A stretch of DNA of 34,400 bases from Fidelibacterota bacterium (GTDB lineage: Bacteria; Fidelibacterota; UBA2242): assembly GCA_030603165.1 (NCBI GenBank), contig JAUVYH010000012.1, positions 1-34,400 of the forward strand, in the 5' to 3' direction. The translations under genes and the position numbers were made by a program. Numbering within the stretch: position 1 is the first letter of the stretch; each line of letters opens with the position of its first letter. The notes beneath the pieces are model-generated. The model had not been told where the DNA came from. It worked only from the letters and a program-made list of their open reading frames with translations, and made no database searches. Below, piece after piece: positions 31,624 through 34,400 of the stretch.

Positions 31624-32409
31624 ATGTTAAAATCGGCATATATCGGTCCTTCGCTTAGCCGCTATCAATTCGAAGGCTTGAGAAATAAGGGTTGGGTACT
31701 CGAAAGCGCGATTGAGGTGTATAAACATCATCCGAATGCAGTCGTTCTCATGGAACTTGATATTGGCAGACGCTTTCAAAAAGTTGTCGTGAAGAACTTT
31801 GGCTGGCGGAATACAATTTCAATGTTTTTCAGTCCCTTTATGAGATCGCGGGCTCAAAAATCATGGGATGCGTCAAAGTGGTTGTTGGTAGCCGGTGTTC
31901 CTGTTCCAAAGCCCATAGCCGTCTATACAGCCCGCCAGTTGGGATTTATCTATCAGAACTTTCTTATTACCGAATACATTGGAAAAAATCAAAAGTCCCG
32001 TCGAATACTGCGGAATGAAATTATTGAATCTGAAAAAAAACAGTTAATTGTGCAAAAAATGGGTGAAATGGTATTTGCGATGCACAACGCAGGAATGATC
32101 CACAATGATTTAACGCAGGGAAATTTTCTGGTAAAAGATAGCGACTATGCAGATATCTATCTGGTTGATTTAAACCGTCTCGTGCGGAAATCCAAGATTA
32201 CAATAGCCGAGCGAATGTATGATATCTCAAAAATGAATTTATGCAATTGTAATTTGGAGCGCGATCATGCTGACTGTCTCTGGTTATATTTTCTTCTGTT
32301 TTATGATTCAGAAAATGCCGAGCAAAATCTTATTTATTTGAAAAAAGCCATTAAGAAAAATCAGATGCGTCGTAAGGCAAAAAAAATTAAAAAAGGGCGC
32401 GGGAAATAG
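31624..32409 (+). CDS. Lipopolysaccharide kinase (WaaP/Kdo kinase)-like protein
   Basis: A 261-residue protein-kinase-fold enzyme of the Kdo/WaaP type, which phosphorylates sugars of the LPS inner core. VVVKNFG holds the ATP lysine K57. KSWDASKWLLVAGVPVPKPI is the family's N-lobe signature. MHNAGMIHNDLTQGNFLV holds the catalytic D162 and N167, and IYLVDLNRL the metal-binding D182. The basic C-terminus (KAKKIKKGRGK) suits binding to acidic lipid. It is linked to the transferases by a 3 bp gap, which points to phosphorylation of the same core. The substrate sugar is not determined. Confidence 0.85.
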   Translation: MLKSAYIGPSLSRYQFEGLRNKGWVLESAIEVYKHHPNAVVLMELDIGRRFQKVVVKNFGWRNTISMFFSPFMRSRAQKSWDASKWLLVAGVPVPKPIAVYTARQLGFIYQNFLITEYIGKNQKSRRILRNEIIESEKKQLIVQKMGEMVFAMHNAGMIHNDLTQGNFLVKDSDYADIYLVDLNRLVRKSKITIAERMYDISKMNLCNCNLERDHADCLWLYFLLFYDSENAEQNLIYLKKAIKKNQMRRKAKKIKKGRGK

Positions 32410-32420
32410 AGGAATCTGTA

Positions 32421-33161
32421 TTGGGAATTTTTAAAAAATATAGAATTATTTCTTTTTTCATAATTAGCTTTATGTCGAATATTGCCGCAGGGCAGAACGC
32501 CCATCCATTTTCAGTAGGAGAACGGATTGAATATTCAACATGGTTCAATTTTGTACAAGGAGGGATGTCGTCTCTGGAAGTTATCTCTTTTGATAGCCTT
32601 AATGGTATTCCTGTATATCATGTACGATCTGTAACCGAGTCCAACTCTTTTTTCGACCATTTTTATAAAGTCAGAGACAAGATGGATTCCTGGATAGACG
32701 TCAGTGGTCTCTATTCCAGAAAATTCAGGAAATCATTGAGGGAAGGTCGCTATCGCAAGAAATATTCCGTCCGGTTTGATTACCATCAAATGCGGGCGAT
32801 TTCGCAAAGTGATACGGTATCAATCGATAGCATAATCCATGACGGGCTATCCATATTTTATTATGTTCGCGCCCTGGACCTTTCCGTTGGTGATGTTATT
32901 GATCTGAATTATTTTGATAATGATAAGTTGAGACCTTTTAAAATAAAGGTTGAAAATAAGGAAAATATAAAAGTACCCGCCGGAGAAATCGAATGTTATG
33001 TGCTAACTCCGTTTTCAGAGAAAGGCAAATTATTTAAGAATAAAAATTTGGTGACGATTTACTTAAGCACCGATGAAAAACGCATTCCGGTCATGATTTC
33101 CAGTGAGGCGCTATTTGGATCTATGATTCTGAAGCTGGAATCAATTTATTTTCCCGATTAA
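32421..33161 (+). CDS. DUF3108 domain-containing exported protein
   Basis: A 246-residue protein of a family of unknown function. TTG at 32421 is preceded by AGAGGAA six bases upstream and gives a signal peptide, MGIFKKYRIISFFIISFMSN with IAAGQ, cleaved near residue 24. The mature part opens with FSVGERIEYSTWFNFVQGGM, followed by YHVRSVTESNSFFDHFYKVRDKMDSWID, GLSIFYYVRALDLSVGD and VPAGEIECYVLTPF. This is the typical DUF3108 pattern, an expected periplasmic beta-rich domain. It is 11 bp after the LPS-kinase-like gene, so it may assist envelope assembly, but no activity is known. It is the last plus-strand gene. Confidence 0.8.
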   Translation: MGIFKKYRIISFFIISFMSNIAAGQNAHPFSVGERIEYSTWFNFVQGGMSSLEVISFDSLNGIPVYHVRSVTESNSFFDHFYKVRDKMDSWIDVSGLYSRKFRKSLREGRYRKKYSVRFDYHQMRAISQSDTVSIDSIIHDGLSIFYYVRALDLSVGDVIDLNYFDNDKLRPFKIKVENKENIKVPAGEIECYVLTPFSEKGKLFKNKNLVTIYLSTDEKRIPVMISSEALFGSMILKLESIYFPD

Positions 33162-33250
33162 CATATCTTTTTTTTCGTTTCAGAGTCAAAATAGCGGGCT
33201 TTATCCATATTTAAATAGATAATTTGTCGATAACTTTGCTATGGTTTACT

Positions 33251-34264
33251 TTATTCTACTCCAAGAATCTTATTATAAACATTAAGGTAATCATCTACCA
33301 TCTTCTTCTGACTAAAATTACTGTCAGCCCATTTTCTACAATAGTTTCGGTCTAATTTTTTAATTTCGCTCAGGCGCTCTACTGCTTCTTCTACAGAATA
33401 GACAAGAAATCCTGTCTTCCCATCAACTATTAGTTCTGACATAGACCCTCTAGGAAAGGCAATAACGGGTGTTCCGCAAAACATTGATTCAGCTACGCTC
33501 AATCCAAAAGGTTCATCAAAATTTATAGGATGGAGCAAAGCATAAGCGCCACCTAAGAGCTCATTTCGTCTTTTTGGACCTGAGTTGCCAACGTAAATGA
33601 TATCATCGTTGTTTACGAATGGTTCTACTTTTTCTTTGAAATATTTTTTATCTTGAATAATACCGGAAATAATGAGTTTCATTTTAGCGGTTTTAGCTAT
33701 TTGAATTGACTCATATGTTCCTTTATCATGATGAATCCTCCCGAAGTAAAGAAGATATTTTCCATGTTCTTTTTTAAAAGTAAACTGATCTGGCTGAATT
33801 CCATTATAGATTGTTGCAATATAATTTAATTCGGGGCAACGGTCAGAATTACTTATAGAAACATAATATCCGATATTATTGTACTTTTTAAAAATCGGAA
33901 TAATCTTTGGTGAAGAAAATCCGTGAATAGTCGTTACCATAGGAGTCTTTATTAATTTAGAATAGGTTAATGGAATAAAGTCGTAATTATTATGAATAAT
34001 ATCATATTTATCAGCCTGCTCCATAAGGTGACTGATATGCAGGCTCTCACATACTTTAGCGTCCATTTCGGGATTCTCGCCGTAAGGATGCTTGATTACC
34101 CATTCAAGTTTCCCCTTAGTATAAGAATCACGAGTTGCATAAAGGGTGACATCTATGCCCTTTTCAACAAGACCTTCTGTGATGTTGGAAGCGATCTGTT
34201 CCCACGGACCATAATGAGCTGGGGGTGTACTCCAGCATACAGTAGATAAAACTGCAACTTTCAT
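33251..34264 (-). CDS. GT4-family glycosyltransferase
   Basis: A 337-residue GT-B glycosyltransferase. MKVAVLSTVCWSTPPAHYGP and WEQIASNITEGLVEKGIDVT form the N-terminal acceptor domain. YLLYFGRIHHDKGTYESIQI starts the donor domain. FDEPFGLSVAESMFCGTPVIAF has the intact E-x7-E donor motif, and GSMSELIVDGKTGFLV closes it. Its ATG lies 1 bp after the stop of the GH130-like fragment, so the two are cotranscribed on the minus strand. In Bacteroidota, GT4 genes next to GH130 enzymes are often linked to mannose-containing glycans, which is only a suggestion here. An 89 bp convergent gap separates it from the DUF3108 gene; no terminator hairpin is evident. Confidence 0.9.
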   Translation of the reverse strand: MKVAVLSTVCWSTPPAHYGPWEQIASNITEGLVEKGIDVTLYATRDSYTKGKLEWVIKHPYGENPEMDAKVCESLHISHLMEQADKYDIIHNNYDFIPLTYSKLIKTPMVTTIHGFSSPKIIPIFKKYNNIGYYVSISNSDRCPELNYIATIYNGIQPDQFTFKKEHGKYLLYFGRIHHDKGTYESIQIAKTAKMKLIISGIIQDKKYFKEKVEPFVNNDDIIYVGNSGPKRRNELLGGAYALLHPINFDEPFGLSVAESMFCGTPVIAFPRGSMSELIVDGKTGFLVYSVEEAVERLSEIKKLDRNYCRKWADSNFSQKKMVDDYLNVYNKILGVE

Positions 34265-34265
34265 A

Positions 34266-34400
34266 TTAAATAGCTTTCCTTGATTTAGATAGACACATAT
34301 CTACAAGTTCGTTAATATTTGCTGTACCAACATTCATAACAGTATCTGCGCCGCCCCAATATATTTTTACCGTACCGTCATTTAATGACGGTACGGTAAA
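34266..34400 (-). CDS. GH130-like glycosidase/phosphorylase, C-terminal fragment
   Basis: The reverse strand from the window edge translates to 44 residues and a TAA stop: SLNDGTVKIYWGGADTVMN followed by VGTANINELVDMCLSKSRKAI. The IYWGGADTV-x-x-(V/L)-(A/G)-T-A pattern is the usual C-terminal end of GH130 beta-mannosidases and mannosyl phosphorylases, which end in a short helix like NELVDMCL. The catalytic part lies beyond the window. The first six residues (FTVPSL) come from a palindrome ending at the sequence end and may be artefactual. It lies directly upstream of the GT4 gene. Confidence 0.7.
   Translation of the reverse strand, partial: FTVPSLNDGTVKIYWGGADTVMNVGTANINELVDMCLSKSRKAI
34366..34400. 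repeat. Perfect 17 bp palindrome at the sequence end
   Basis: Bases 34366-34382 (TTTACCGTACCGTCATT) are the exact reverse complement of 34384-34400, with a single T between. It lies inside the GH130-like reading frame and ends at the last base. A perfect coding palindrome stopping exactly at a sequence boundary suggests a fold-back assembly or library artefact, or an inverted-repeat break point, rather than an operator. Confidence 0.85.

Noticed and set aside
1-34400. CRISPR arrays, tRNA and rRNA genes
   Set aside because: No regularly spaced identical repeats, cloverleaf or rRNA-like conserved segments were seen on either strand.

Overview
The window looks like a chromosomal segment of a Gram-negative, diderm bacterium of the FCB superphylum (Bacteroidota and relatives such as Marinimicrobia or Calditrichota). 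No species is identified. Supporting signs are a single-gene LpxC-FabZ fusion, lipid A genes next to bamA and skp, modest GC, weak Shine-Dalgarno signals at many starts and several TTG starts. Family calls are from motif recognition; no database search was run.

Layout. Positions 1-107 (minus) hold the start of a response regulator. Positions 463-10852 (plus) are an envelope-biogenesis run: uppS, bamA, skp/ompH, lpxD, lpxC-fabZ, lpxA, a hypothetical exported protein, dxr and rseP. Together these supply the undecaprenyl carrier, outer-membrane protein assembly, the first lipid A steps, isoprenoid precursor and the envelope-stress site-2 protease. A near-palindromic 54-55 bp repeat lies on each side of the hypothetical gene plus dxr, in opposite orientations.

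Positions 10853-15010 are an accessory islet at the convergent junction between rseP and oadB. It holds an AbiE-type antitoxin/toxin pair, a solitary AAA ATPase with a DUF4143-type nuclease-like C-terminus, an inverted-repeat block, and a second partial copy of the oadB 3' end. The two oadB-end copies flank the ATPase gene as direct repeats.

Positions 15024-22136 (minus) form one metabolic operon read right to left: split methylmalonyl-CoA mutase (large and B12-binding subunits), MeaB GTPase, methylmalonyl-CoA epimerase, and a sodium-pumping methylmalonyl-CoA decarboxylase (alpha, delta/gamma, biotin carrier, beta). It interconverts succinyl-CoA and propionyl-CoA and probably couples decarboxylation to Na+ export. 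A 668 bp gap follows, with a hairpin and a likely 49-residue single-pass membrane protein.

Positions 22805-34400 are a surface-glycan region: an MsbA-like ABC exporter, three CDP-glycerol glycerophosphotransferase-family proteins, three glycosyltransferases, a LicC-like cytidylyltransferase, a lipopolysaccharide-kinase-like protein, a DUF3108 protein and the C-terminal end of a GH130-like enzyme. The combination suggests a phosphodiester-linked, teichoic-acid-like decoration of the LPS or capsule in a Gram-negative cell. The last 35 bases are a perfect palindrome ending exactly at the sequence end, which may be an assembly artefact.
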